A stretch of DNA of 64,000 nucleotides, taken from positions 43,801,606 through 43,865,605 of the forward strand of contig CAMTDV010000003.1 in NCBI GenBank assembly GCA_947069175.1, in the 5' to 3' direction. The notes beneath the pieces were generated by a model. The model saw only the letters and a list, made by a program, of their open reading frames with translations. It was not told the origin of the DNA and searched no databases. A program made the translations under genes and the position numbers. Position 1 is the first letter of the stretch; every line of letters begins with the position of its first letter. The stretch is from Scalesia atractyloides (Eukaryota > Streptophyta > Magnoliopsida > Asterales > Asteraceae). Positions 1 to 10,200 of the stretch are shown piece by piece.

Positions 1-410
1 CGTTATATTGGATTTATACGAATGCCAACCTAGACAGGACGTTTCGACTACCGGTACTCGTACCCTTCCAGTTACTACATGCTCGTTGTAGAACTCACTT
101 TGATGAGAGTGATAAATGAAAACATCACAAAATCTTGAACAAGGAAATATAAGAATGCTTTAAATATGTGAGAATTGAAACATGCGTGATGAATGTATAT
201 GTAAGCATGTTATGTATAACAATATGTATAACACATGAAGTATCACACAAAATGATAGTGGAAGTGCTTGCATGCATTTGTGTGTGTAACAAATATGAAA
301 CAAATAAACATCATGAGTTTGCATGTAACCATATAAGCAATTAAAATCTAATTGACAATAGTATAGTCTCTAAGGGTCTAATAACCTATCCTATATCCCT
401 ATAGTCAAAA
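1..410 (-). mobile_element. Untranslated leader of a minus-strand LTR retroelement running off the left edge
   Basis: This stretch lies just downstream, on the minus strand, of a tRNA-Met type primer site at 411-422, so it should be the start of the internal region of an LTR retrotransposon whose gag and pol lie outside the window. I see no coding similarity here, only AT-rich sequence with ATG-rich short repeats. Confidence 0.5.
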
Positions 411-422
411 GCTCTGATACCA
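411..422 (-). other. Primer-binding site (tRNA-iMet type)
   Basis: On the minus strand this reads TGGTATCAGAGC, the standard plant retrotransposon primer site complementary to initiator Met-tRNA. It sits a few bases inside the LTR end near 426, as expected for a 5' LTR/PBS junction. Confidence 0.8.
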
Positions 423-1411
423 ATCTTTCACACCCTGACCCGCAGCGGAAATGGTAGTCGGGGCATGATTGGGTTTTCATCAAAGCTCATGACATTTACT
501 ATAATAAAGTTTCATATTTATTATTTCCAATCTAAAGGTAAAATTACAACAATCATACAATCACAACAATATTCATGAACTCTTTATATTTCTTCTAAGG
601 CAATTTCCTATGTGTTCCTTACTTCAACCTGTCCACCTATATCATGTGTAAAAATAGGGTTTGGGTTAACAAAAGTTGGCGAGTGAATCTCATTTAAATA
701 TTTGAAAGAATTAGTTATATTGGTTATTTAAATAAAAATGTGCATAAACCAAAAATGAGTATACGCATATGTAAATTTAACCATAAACCACATAATATCA
801 ATCAATGCACACACAAGCATGACAAATGATGAACAATGAGATCAAGGCTCAATCAAACGGAGCCGATCTAATGAGGCACCAGATGTTGAACTCGTATCCC
901 ACGAGGAACTGATGGGCCTTAAATGAATGATTGCACGCAACTTGACAAAAATGTAAACACACAATACAATATATAACATTGCATAACACGTATGATCATA
1001 TAATGGTAATAGCACAATTGTTTGAATAAACGAAATATATGAAACGACACATGATACACCCCAAAACATGAATAAAAAGGGGAATTTGTAAGGATTCACT
1101 CACAGTGGGTGCGATTCCTTGGATTGATGACGAACGCGCACGAGTTTAGGATTTAACCGACGAAGGAAACTAACCTAAATAATAACGCAATAATTCAATA
1201 AAATAAATAAAAGTTAATATTTAATTTAATACTTCTTATAAGATTTTTATATTTTTTTTTGTGTAATTAATAAAAAATTTTAAGCTTTAAAACCTTATTT
1301 TTTAAGTATTTTTAATTAATTTTTAGTGAAAATTAAAAGGATTTTAATTATTAAAAAAATTACCCTTTTTCGGGGTTGACCGGTCAACCAGTTTGATCGC
1401 GATTGTTTTTG

Positions 1412-1488
1412 GCAGCGTGTGAGGTTTGAACTCGTGACCTCCCGTATACGTGCACGCAGCTCTACCAACTGAGCTACGTGTCTAACCC
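1412..1488 (-). pseudogene. tRNA-like unit 1 of a tandem trio
   Basis: The minus strand shows a box A (TAGCTCAGTTGG) with a perfect GCTC/GAGC D-stem, and a box B-like GAGTTCAAACC. The anticodon stem is weak and no good acceptor stem pairs, so this is a decayed or tRNA-derived unit, not a working tRNA. It begins with GGGTTAGACAC, shared by the next two units. Confidence 0.6.
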
Positions 1489-1576
1489 GAAATAATCTTT
1501 AATTTAATTATATTTGTATATTAGTTAGGTTATTACAGAAATTAGTTAATTTAAAAGATTTTAGAGATTATTGAAC

Positions 1577-1658
1577 CAGTGCACGACCCTGGAATCGAAC
1601 CCGTGACCATCGCTTTGCTTTGCACCCAATCCAACCAACTGGGCTAGGTGTCTAACCC
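1577..1658 (-). pseudogene. tRNA-like unit 2 of a tandem trio
   Basis: The minus strand starts GGGTTAGACAC, then box A TAGCCCAGTTGG, and box B GGGTTCGATTCC, which fits the polymerase III consensus well. It starts 170 bp from unit 1. The acceptor stem is not convincing. Confidence 0.6.
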
Positions 1659-1746
1659 GTTATATTCTGAAATTATTTTATATTTATATACTTGTTGAGA
1701 GACGTTCTGAATGAGTTTTAAAAAATGGTTTTTATTTCAGAAAAGT

Positions 1747-1825
1747 CAGACACATGTGCGATTCGAACCCGGGACGTGTGTACTGCGTTTGCACACAGTC
1801 CACCACTAGACTGTGTGTCTAACCC
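1747..1825 (-). pseudogene. tRNA-like unit 3 of a tandem trio
   Basis: The minus strand starts GGGTTAGACAC, then a different box A form (CAGTCTAGTGG, like Glu/Gly/Asp-type tRNAs) and box B CGGGTTCGAATC. It starts 167 bp from unit 2. AT-rich spacers after each unit are alike, so the whole 168-bp period seems duplicated while the tRNA-like bodies have diverged. Confidence 0.6.
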
Positions 1826-2145
1826 GATAAATACACTAAATTTGATTACACTTATATATTATATAAACTTCATCTTCTTCACTTTTAAAAACCCAAAAAC
1901 CAAAAAAACATGATTTCCGTTTTAGACAGGTTTGATCAGATTTGGTTAATCAAATTAAGATTGAAAGCATGCTAAATAATGGATTACAGAAGGATATGAA
2001 GGATTTTACCGACTCGAATTGATGACCTCGGTTTTTCGGCGATGCTTTCCGACGATTGCCCAAAATTTCCGGCGAACACAGAAATTGGAGAGTTTGAGCA
2101 GAGGGTGAATTTGCAAGTGGGTGAGTTTAGACAGAATGATGGGTC

Positions 2146-2156
2146 GATATATATAG
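2146..2156 (-). promoter_or_regulatory. Likely LTR TATA box
   Basis: The minus strand reads CTATATATATC, followed by a C/A/T-rich, leader-like stretch toward the U5 end. The position suits the U3/R border of the minus-strand LTR. Confidence 0.45.
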
Positions 2157-2422
2157 TGTTCAATAACAGTTAAAATCTTCAATTTTTCTTCTAAAGTTCA
2201 TGATTACTTTGCGGTTTCAAATAAATTGATTAGAATCTTTCGGTTATAACTGATTATTCAAATTCGATTACAACTTACATTTAATCATAAGGAGCATTAA
2301 TTGATTTAATTGCGGAGATTTATGTTTGACGACAGTTACAGACTGGAAGCTTTGAATATTCAGGTTAGTGTTTTGTTTGGGCATAAAACTTACTAAATTT
2401 CAAGTTTATTCAAATGTGTACG

Positions 2423-2493
2423 TGTGGTCCGGTTGTGTAAGTTGTGTGTGCAGGGTTTGCCGGGAAACCCGGGTTCGACTCCCCGTTCCCTCC
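2423..2493 (+). pseudogene. Fourth tRNA-like unit, opposite strand
   Basis: The plus strand has TGGTCCGGTTGTG, resembling a box A, and CGGGTTCGACTCCC, a good box B. It lacks the GGGTTAGACAC start of the other three and has no evident acceptor stem. Lower confidence than the minus-strand trio. Confidence 0.4.
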
Positions 2494-2685
2494 TTTTTAT
2501 TTATTTTATTTATATTATTTTTAAATTACTTAATTTATATTTTTATAGGTCTTAATTATATAATTATTTACTAACTATAAATAGCAAATTAAATATCACA
2601 ACTAAATAAATGTGCAGCGAACTTCGAATAAATATTTTATTTTCAAACGGGGCGGGTTTTGAAATCGTTTTATGACAATGTTACA

Positions 2686-3493
2686 GTTCATGTTCCCCTT
2701 TTCTCTTAAATGTTTTCAGTTTATAACTCTCGGGGGGGAATACATGTTTTCGATGGTATGGTTTAGCTATGGAATGAAATATTAGATCATGTGCGAATAG
2801 GGTCTCTCTTAAGTGCCATTAATCTTTTATATGACCGAGGAACAAAAGTGGTAGATCTATTAGGTGTAGCGAGCCCCACTCATGGGTCCTTGTGTGGCCA
2901 CATACAGTGCTTTTGTTGTCCCAGCCGGGTGGACCGGAAGAAATCGTCTAGGGTTGAGTACTTCCTATGTCGGCACACATATTAATGTCCTTGTCAAACA
3001 TTAATGATCATCAAGTTCATTGACGCTTTACGTACCACATATTTTCATATATGAACTCTCAATCGTTTTTTTTAAGATTCATTTGGTGCGCACACAAAAC
3101 GCATGAACTCGCCAACTTTTGTTGATGTTTTAAAGTTACATGTATTTCAGTAAATTGAAGTGGATCTTGGCGCAGTCGTTTACGAAGTTTTGAAGGTTAC
3201 TAGTAGTTGATGTCATCCGTTTTTTGGAGGGTTTGGTCTATATATTCCGTCTTCGATGGAATATAGGATGCAAAGCTTTAATGTTTTAAAAGTTATTTTG
3301 AACAAGCCTTTTTGTAAATTGTAAATCACTTATGATGTCTTGTATTTCCAAACAACTTGTAGGTTGTAATGTTTATATATGGTGAATGGATGAACATCGT
3401 ACATGCTTTTATTTATAGTTGTTTACTCATATCGTATGCGACGAAACTAATCAAGTTCACACCACGCGCTTTCGCCTATGGACGGGTGTGACA
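2686..3493 (+). mobile_element. 3' part of a plus-strand LTR (U5 end at 3493)
   Basis: The stretch around 3101-3160 on the plus strand matches the minus strand near 9064-9000, including CATGAACTCGCCAACTTT and ACATGTATTTCAG. Both lead to similar ends: here GACGGGTGTGACA at 3493, there CCGGGGTGTGACA at 8654. This is therefore the U5 end of a plus-strand LTR of the same broad family. Its left boundary is unresolved and probably cut by the minus-strand LTR at 426-2685. It interrupts the B3 pseudogene that starts at 3494. Confidence 0.5.
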
Positions 3494-4110
3494 AGTTTCA
3501 GGATGGAAAATAAAAAGCTCAAAGGTTTTAGAGGCAATCATGGTAAAAACCAATAAAGAATCAAGTGGAAAGGAACTTCTTCAACCAGTTTTAACCACCC
3601 ATCTGTGAAGCCACATTCGTCACTCCATCCCTTCATGGTAACATTCAAAAACCTTTGTCCGACGTATATGATTGCTATCACATCCTTGTAATTTTTATGA
3701 CAGAATTCTTCCTAGAATTTATCAGCAATTAGCTATAAAAGAAATTTAAAAAGCATGATAGTCAATTAGAAAATTCACAAAAATGTTTATAGTGAGGAGT
3801 AATGTAATGTAAAGTTACTTACTGTCATTCCAAGTTTAGGTCTAACATTAGCTAAGATGTAAGAATTCTCACAGACCTTTTCTTTAAAACATGAGACCAT
3901 GAATGACAAAGGTCCAATAGCTTTTAACAACATCGCATATTTGGTTTTTAAAAACCAATCTCGAGCCAACTTTATCTAGCCATCTGTAAATATACAATCA
4001 CCATCTCTCTTTTTTACTCATAGTAACCATATTTTGTCATCATCATGTACTTCTACAGTTTGACCGTAGGAGACTTCCTTCCCCCACAACGAATTCGCAA
4101 AATCAACTGG
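3494..4110 (-). pseudogene. REM-like B3-domain protein pseudogene (two B3 domains)
   Basis: Plant B3 domains are DNA-binding folds of transcription factors. Reading the minus strand by eye gives two B3-like segments. The first, about 4090-3880, starts IPVDFANSLWG and continues through FTDG and IKLARDW. The second, about 3740-3494, has EEFCHKNYKDVIAI, then FTDGWLKLVEE, then LVFTMIASKTFELFIFHP. The GW..LV and LVF signatures suit the REM type. Stops replace two expected codons in the first domain (one where DGW should read W), and a frameshift lies inside the second. The gene is cut at 3493 by an LTR end. No start codon or upstream exons could be fixed; a short possible coding stretch lies at 4103-4315. 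Confidence 0.6.
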
Positions 4111-5528
4111 TATAGTCTATTAAAGCAACTAGCAAACATGTAACATGAAAAATCAATGTACAATCATAATAGTACAATAAAAGTAAAAAACATACCAAAA
4201 ATATAATTTCATCTTCGTTCAGAAATCTTAAAAAGGATGGTGTTGGATTGGATGGATTCATATCTGCAAAGTAAGATTTAGACTTCATGTTATAAAGACA
4301 CACAACATCTAACAAAACTTATACTAAATTGCTATGCTAAAAGTAGATGTTGTCATATGTTAATGATTATCATGGAAAAAATACATCAAACAAAATTATC
4401 ATCTTGGAAAATATGTTTATGATTATCATGGAAATAATACATCATATCTATTATTTTATTTCGGTAACGTAGAAGTTGATTAGGAAAACACTCGTTAAAA
4501 TTCAAATATCAAAAAAATAATCTAGATTATACATAAGTAACTTTAGTTAAACTAAACAAGTACTTAAACAACAAAAGTACCAAATATACTATGACAACTA
4601 TTTGTATAATAACGGACTTAGGGTTTCATAAAAATAAAGCAAAAAAGTAAAATTATCATCTCTTACAAGAGGTAAACAAATCAACAGCAACATAAAATCA
4701 TTTGACTCAAATATCAATCATAATGTAGAAGAAAACATCAAGAAGATAGTGAAACAACACTATCAATAACTTCGATTAAGTTACTCGAGTATTTAAACAA
4801 CATAACTACACAAGATTACAACAACTATTATGATGGAAACCAAGAATATGAAACGCCATTTATGAAAAATACATTCTCATAACAACAAAGAATGAATACC
4901 TAACTTTTATAACACAAACAATAAGATCAAAGAAACAATACCTGGTCTTACCATGTCTAATATATTGAATACAGATGTTTTAAGAACTTTGATAAGCCGC
5001 GTATGAGAAAAGCTCTGAAGGTGTTATGTCATTTGAGTTAGGTAGAAGTTATATAGAGGATCCGAAGAGCTAATACAGATGCTCCATTTACACGGGTTGG
5101 ATCCATGTGAGTTTTACAAAACTTATACTTATGCCCTTCACTTTTAAATAATGTAATTTTAGCACATTTGAACATAGGATTGTAATGAATGATAACGTGT
5201 GTACTTTACAGAATTTATAGTTTATGTTCTTTACTTTTAAATAATGTAATTCATAACTTATTAGGTTTGTCCTTTACGGATTGCCTAATCATTCATACAT
5301 TGTTAAATATTCGACAACAATTTACACGCTTTACACTTATGTAACATTTAAAAACACCAGTAAACACAAGATAAAAAACCTCATAGTTTTATTAAGCATT
5401 ATAGTGCTTCTTACATGTTTTTCCATCTAAAAAACATCATCCAAAATTTATATTTATAATAAACTTTAGTGAGTACACAATACAATTTGATGTTCAAAAG
5501 ACAGTAACCATGACATAACAACATGTAA
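4111..5528. other. AT-rich interval, no gene recognised
   Basis: Apart from a possible upstream exon of the B3 pseudogene (4103-4315, minus) I see only AT-rich sequence with loose repeats of TACTTAAACAACA type. The 3' end of the Helitron should lie somewhere here or further left, but I found no convincing terminal hairpin followed by CTRR. Confidence 0.4.
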
Positions 5529-6700
5529 TCATAGATTTTGTAGAACTTCATTGTAAACCACATTAATAGTGGTTGTAAAAACTTGTTTTGCTTTATCACA
5601 AATCAAAATCTTCAAGCCCTTCCTACTTTGTACCCTAGATACAAAAACATATAGTTGTTCATGACTGAAACAGGACGTGGAAGATACAAACCAACACGTT
5701 CAAGCGATTTTCCTTGACTTTTATTTATTGTTATAGCAAAGCATAGTGAAAGTGGGAACTGTCTTCGAGAAATCTTCACTACTATTCTTTTATCAGAAGG
5801 TGTCATCTTCAATCTTGAAATCAAAGTAGTATGACCTATGTTAGTTACTGAGATAATTTTTGCTTCAATCACAACTTTTTTTAGTTTCATCACTTGTAAG
5901 CATGTGATGTTACACAATCCATTTGCCTGATCAATGTTTCTGAGTAACATTACCGGAGCACCAACTTTCAACACTATTTATGGTTAGGTAAACAAGACAA
6001 ATGAAGATTGTTTAACATATCAGAAGAAAAAATGCCATATGAATCTCGTATTTTTCCTCATATTCACATAAACTATCTGAACTAAAATAGATCTTCTCTT
6101 CACCTGGCAGACTCTTTAACAATTCTTCATTTATTGAATCAACTACTTCATTTGTTGGAGCAAGAATTGCTTTTTGTTAGAAATAGGTTAAATCCCACAA
6201 ACACGTGTTCATATCCGGATATGTAAATGAAATCAGATAAGAAATATGATTGACTTGATCATGCATAAGTAAATCATCTGGATTTGAATATCCACCTCAC
6301 CGTCATTTTGGATCACCAAGGAAACCATCACCAAGCTTTAAAATCCATTCTGTAAATTCCTTTATTTCTTGCGGATCTGTTTGCTTATATCCAACTCTTA
6401 ATATCATATTCTCAGTTAGCTTTAGTACCTGACAATGTTTCCATATATAAGAAGAATTCAAAGAAGCATTGACTATCATGCTTCAACTTCTTTTTCTTGA
6501 AGAACCAAATCTAAAACAAATAAAAAAACTATTACTTTTTTCATAATTCAGGAGCTATTCGATAATATTGAAGTATATGGTCATAAATTTAATAAAATTA
6601 CATTACCTGCAATACCAGTTATCTTCCGTTGCTAGTATAAAATGTCCTCACATAATAGGGACTTGATTTCCAACCAAAAAATACTAGGACAAGATATGGA
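5529..6700 (-). pseudogene. Helitron PIF1-type helicase, C-terminal part, internally deleted
   Basis: Helitron transposases fuse a rolling-circle Rep domain to a PIF1/RecD-like helicase. The minus strand encodes the late helicase motifs: ASLNSSYIWKHC, EFTEWILKLGDG, AILAPTNEVVDSINEELL, PGEEK, GAPVMLLRNID, FAITINKSQGKSLERVG and, after a frameshift near 5650, VSRVQSRKGLKIL to a stop at 5529-5531. The expected Walker A (GxGGTGKT) and Walker B segments are missing between about 6600 and 6730, where the reading jumps from the Rep-helicase linker to motifs after Walker B. Several stops also occur. The helicase cannot hydrolyse ATP as it stands. Confidence 0.8.
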
Positions 6701-8653
6701 GTTTAACAGTAGCAGCATTACAAAAAAAAGTCCTCAAGAAGTCTGCAGATGACCATGTGCTAGCTTCTTTCATGGCATTAACATATTCCTTATCATCATC
6801 CAACAGTCCTCGTGCAAAACATGAATCTTTGAATGTTTCAAAGACTTGGCCATCAATTGTTTTTATATATTTGAAACAGGTAGGTCCCCTAAGATGATTT
6901 AGTAAAATCCTTAAGTAGTAACAGTCAACAAGTGATGGTGGTACATAATGTATCCTACCACCTGATCCAGAAGGCAGCTTTCTTCGACACCATTTTGATT
7001 TTTATGTGTCCATACAGAGTGTCTTGGGAATTCTATATACTTCAATGTCCTGGCAAATATATCAACTTTGTTATAGTTCATCCACTTTGTAAACTTTGAC
7101 ATTTTCACAGTTAGATCACTAACTACATCACACAAATTAGCATTATCATCGTACATAATACTCTGACCATCTTCACAATGGAAACACAATACCTCAACAG
7201 CTGGATATCTATAATTTATATCATACCTGAATATTCTCCAAGCAGCTTCACAAGCAGAAATATACCTACAATTAAGGTATGCTTTTATCTTATCTACATC
7301 TTTGTTCTGTTGTGTGTCATTGTTAGTGGTATTGGATTGAAAAACAGAAACCGTAACTCTATTAGGTCCCTTATTAATATATTTAAAAAAATATTTAATA
7401 GAACTTGTCTGGTTGCACCGTCCAACGTTTATGTGGCACTGATACTTTCTGAGCATAAAGGTATTTTAAGGAACTACAAACCTATTATCGTGTGCGACAC
7501 CATTCTTTTCTACTGCATTACTTGTTTCATGACACCGGTAAACAGGATACCCTTCAGAATCAAGAAAAGTCTCATCTACATATTTTTGGGGAATTTTTTA
7601 GAACATTCTAGCTGAACCATACATGGACATCGGGGGTTGTCTCTACCGCATGGTCCATGAATCATAAATTTCTTGACAAGCTCATATAATTTACGATCTG
7701 TTTCTTTATCTAGTATCTCAGCACTAATAACATGATCGATATCAAATGCAGCTGGGAATTTTCTTTCAACACTCAAGAATAAACATATGTGAGCATGTGG
7801 CAGTCCACGCTTCTGAAATTCAACTGTATAGATAACTGAAATGTTTTCAAGGGTGAGCTGTTAGATAAATATAATAAGGTGTTCACAGTTAAACACTTTT
7901 AGTAAGAGGTACCTGCTTGTATGTCACCAAAGAATTTACGTTTCTTGAAATCTTTTATTAGATGATCCAATTTACACTTGAATAATCTAGAGATAATATC
8001 CGGCCTGTCTTTGGGGTTAAGAGCTTTATCATGCAAACACCTATAAATCTCAGGCCAATTGGGATTACAGGTCACTGTTATGAATAGATCCGGATATCCA
8101 ACGACCTTGAAAATTGCCATAGCATACAAGAACTTTACATCATACATCTAGAACCACCAGTAAATGATGAAGGTAAGAGTATAGGTTTACAAGAATTTGA
8201 AGCATCCAAATTCTCTCCACTCTCAACAATAGCATTCAGATTCTTAAAATTTTGGGTTCTAAGTTTCGATTGTTGTGATCTTATATAAGTCAACCTGGCA
8301 GATTCTATCATTGTGTATGCATCAACCAAAAACTGTTGAAATAGTTTTTTCACCTTAACTAATAATGAAAACTGATTAGGTCTATCTTGTATTCTGTAAC
8401 AAAAGAATTCTCTAATGGCAAGGCTTGTTCTGACTACCTCATTATCAACTTCAATCCCTCTAAGTTTAATACCAACTCTGAAACCATCTTCTTCATATGG
8501 AAAAATAAGTGGATATTGCATAGCAAGGTAGGAAGGATGAAGTTCACTGATTCTTTGAAGACCACCAGACTTCTTTTGAACAATGATGTCCCATTTATCA
8601 AATGCTCCATTAAAATCACCAATGACTAATGCAGCAATTTCTGATGTTATTGG
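6701..8653 (-). pseudogene. Helitron Rep (Helitron_like_N) region and linker
   Basis: The minus strand encodes, in order, TSEIAALVIGDF, ISELHPSYLAMQYPLIFPY, the Rep-associated LFITVTCNPNWPEI, a two-histidine-type segment around 7780-7810 (LPHAHIC reading), CMVQLECSKKFPKN, HINVGRCNQTSSIKYFFKYI and FARGLLDDDKEYVNAMKEAS. These are standard landmarks of plant Helitron transposases. Frame changes near 8140, 7890, 7600 and 6910 break the gene. At 8653 the coding sequence is cut by an LTR end; the first few codons read at 8654-8683 come from that insertion, not the Helitron. Expected partner exons lie at 13041-14880. Confidence 0.8.
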
Positions 8654-9705
8654 TGTCACACCCCGGTCGTAGCGGAAGCGCAAGTGTGTGACTATTAGGT
8701 AATCATTGCATCCAATTTAGTAAACAGTATTAAATAACAAGGATGTCATGCCATAACTAAGTTTCATTACACATTTACAACTTTCAAAAGTGAAATTAAC
8801 ATTGTTATCTGTCTCAGATTACCCCTTACAAACATAGTTTAAAAACACATTGTTCCAAAATAGACATTGTTTTCATCAAAAATTCATATTGAGCCTTTGA
8901 CCTCTATATACCCATACAGAGTTGGGATATAAAAGGCAAACCCTCCAAAAGGTGGTGCATCATTGTCTTGACAAATCCCATACCCAGATCCCATCACCAG
9001 CTCAAGTCTTGCGTCCTGAAATACATGTAATTTTAAAAAGTCAACATAAAGTTGGCGAGTTCATGTAGTCTAATGTTTTCGTATCAAAATGTCATCTTTG
9101 CAATCCTGCATTGAAATCCAACTATGTTATTAGCATCAATGAGTTATTTAAGGATCTATTAGTGTGTCGCGAGCACCCTGATATACTTGTGCCATAAGTA
9201 AGTAACCAAACCGAGACTACTTTGACATCATTGGGATCACAAAAGCACTCTGAAGGGTATACCAACCCGTAGTTGAGCGGGTCTCAAACTCAATAGGTCT
9301 ACTTCTTTTGTACCTTGGTCACTAAGTGAGTAATGGTTACTATCGTCATCATCCTACTTACGCACAGTGATCTGTTATCTAGTAACCCATAGCTAACATA
9401 CTGTTTTGACATGACATGTATTTCCCCTCGATAGTTTAAAACAAAACTTGAAATAATTGAAAGGAGGGACATGAACTCACAATTTTTGCGTTCTGTTAAG
9501 TCGTACTTTTTACCGATCGGTGTCCTCAACGTATGTAACCTACATGCGTATTGGTTTCATTAGACACCTAGGTCTCAATGGACCTTGTACTCATTGTTCA
9601 TCTTGAATTCTTATTATGTATTTCTTTGTTATGATTGAACAACTTATAATGTTATATCATAGTGTTGGTAGTTTGTTCGTTCGATTGATACTGTTATATA
9701 TATTT

Positions 9706-9707
<2 letters not shown>

Positions 9708-9761
<54 letters not shown>
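9708..9761. repeat. (AT)n microsatellite
   Basis: About 50 bp of uninterrupted alternating AT inside the LTR-type insertion. Confidence 0.95.
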
Positions 9762-9767
<6 letters not shown>

Positions 9768-9786
9768 TTCAAATCATGTGTGAACT

Positions 9787-10200
9787 GGGCCTTGCCCTTC
9801 ACATGTCATTGGGCCTAGCTGTTTTCTTATCATTGGGCCTAGCCCATGTCATCTATGTCTTTGGGCCTAGTCCATGTTCTCTTGTCATTGGGACTATCCC
9901 ATGTCATCTATGTCTTTGGGCCTAGCCCATGTTTTCTTGTCATTGGGCCTAGCCCATGTATTTTATGTCTTTGGGCCTAGCCCATGTTTTTATGTCTTTG
10001 GGCCTAGCCCATGTATTTATGTCATTGGGCCTAGCCCATATAATTTATGTCATTAGGCCTAGTCCATGTTTTTGTATCTTTGGCCTAGCCCATGTAATTT
10101 ATATCTTTTTGAGCTTTTATTAGTTTTGGGCCTTGTCCATAAATATTATGGAATTGGGCCTTGTCCAAGACTTTTACAATTTCGGCCTAGCCCACATTTA
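9787..10200 (+). repeat. TGGGCCTAGCCCATG minisatellite
   Basis: About fifteen units with a period near 27 bp, each centred on GGGCCTAGCCCATGT and separated by T-rich spacers ending in GTCATT or GTCTTT. Each core is a short inverted repeat (TGGGC-CTA-GCCCA). The first and last units are degenerate (GGGCCTTGTCC, CGGCCTAGCCCAC). A shorter array of the same core occurs at 55108-55210 in a related LTR. Confidence 0.9.

Larger units (their letters stand above)
426..2685 (-). mobile_element. 5' LTR of a minus-strand retroelement (right boundary tentative)
   Basis: The U5 end is clear: minus-strand sequence ends in CAGGGTGTGA followed by the primer site. The opposite end is a guess at 2685, where the minus strand starts TGTAACATTG. 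Between them lie a minus-strand TATA box near 2150 followed by a leader-like stretch, three tandem tRNA-like units and the motif GTTGGCGAGT (671-687) shared with other LTRs in the window. The terminal TG appears mutated (TT). The second LTR is outside the window, so neither length nor target duplication can be checked. Confidence 0.5.

Noticed and set aside
842..1099. Minus-strand open stretch with hydrophobic residues
   Set aside because: Lies inside an LTR, no family resemblance, composition typical of AT-rich noncoding DNA.
1412..1825. Functional tRNA genes
   Set aside because: Boxes A and B are present but acceptor and parts of anticodon and T stems do not pair; called tRNA-like only.
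426..3493. Single 3 kb LTR
   Set aside because: The right part matches the opposite strand of a U5 region, so two LTRs of opposite orientation fit better.
5040..5110. Helitron 3' terminal hairpin (GGATCC, CACGGGTTGGATCCATGTG area)
   Set aside because: Pairing is weak and no CTRR end follows at the right distance.
7178..7615. Plus-strand 145-codon open stretch
   Set aside because: Antisense to the Helitron Rep region, which has clear family motifs on the minus strand.
9787..10200. Regularly spaced short repeats that look like a CRISPR array
   Set aside because: Spacers are near-identical T-rich sequence, the context is a plant LTR, and there are no cas genes. It is a minisatellite.
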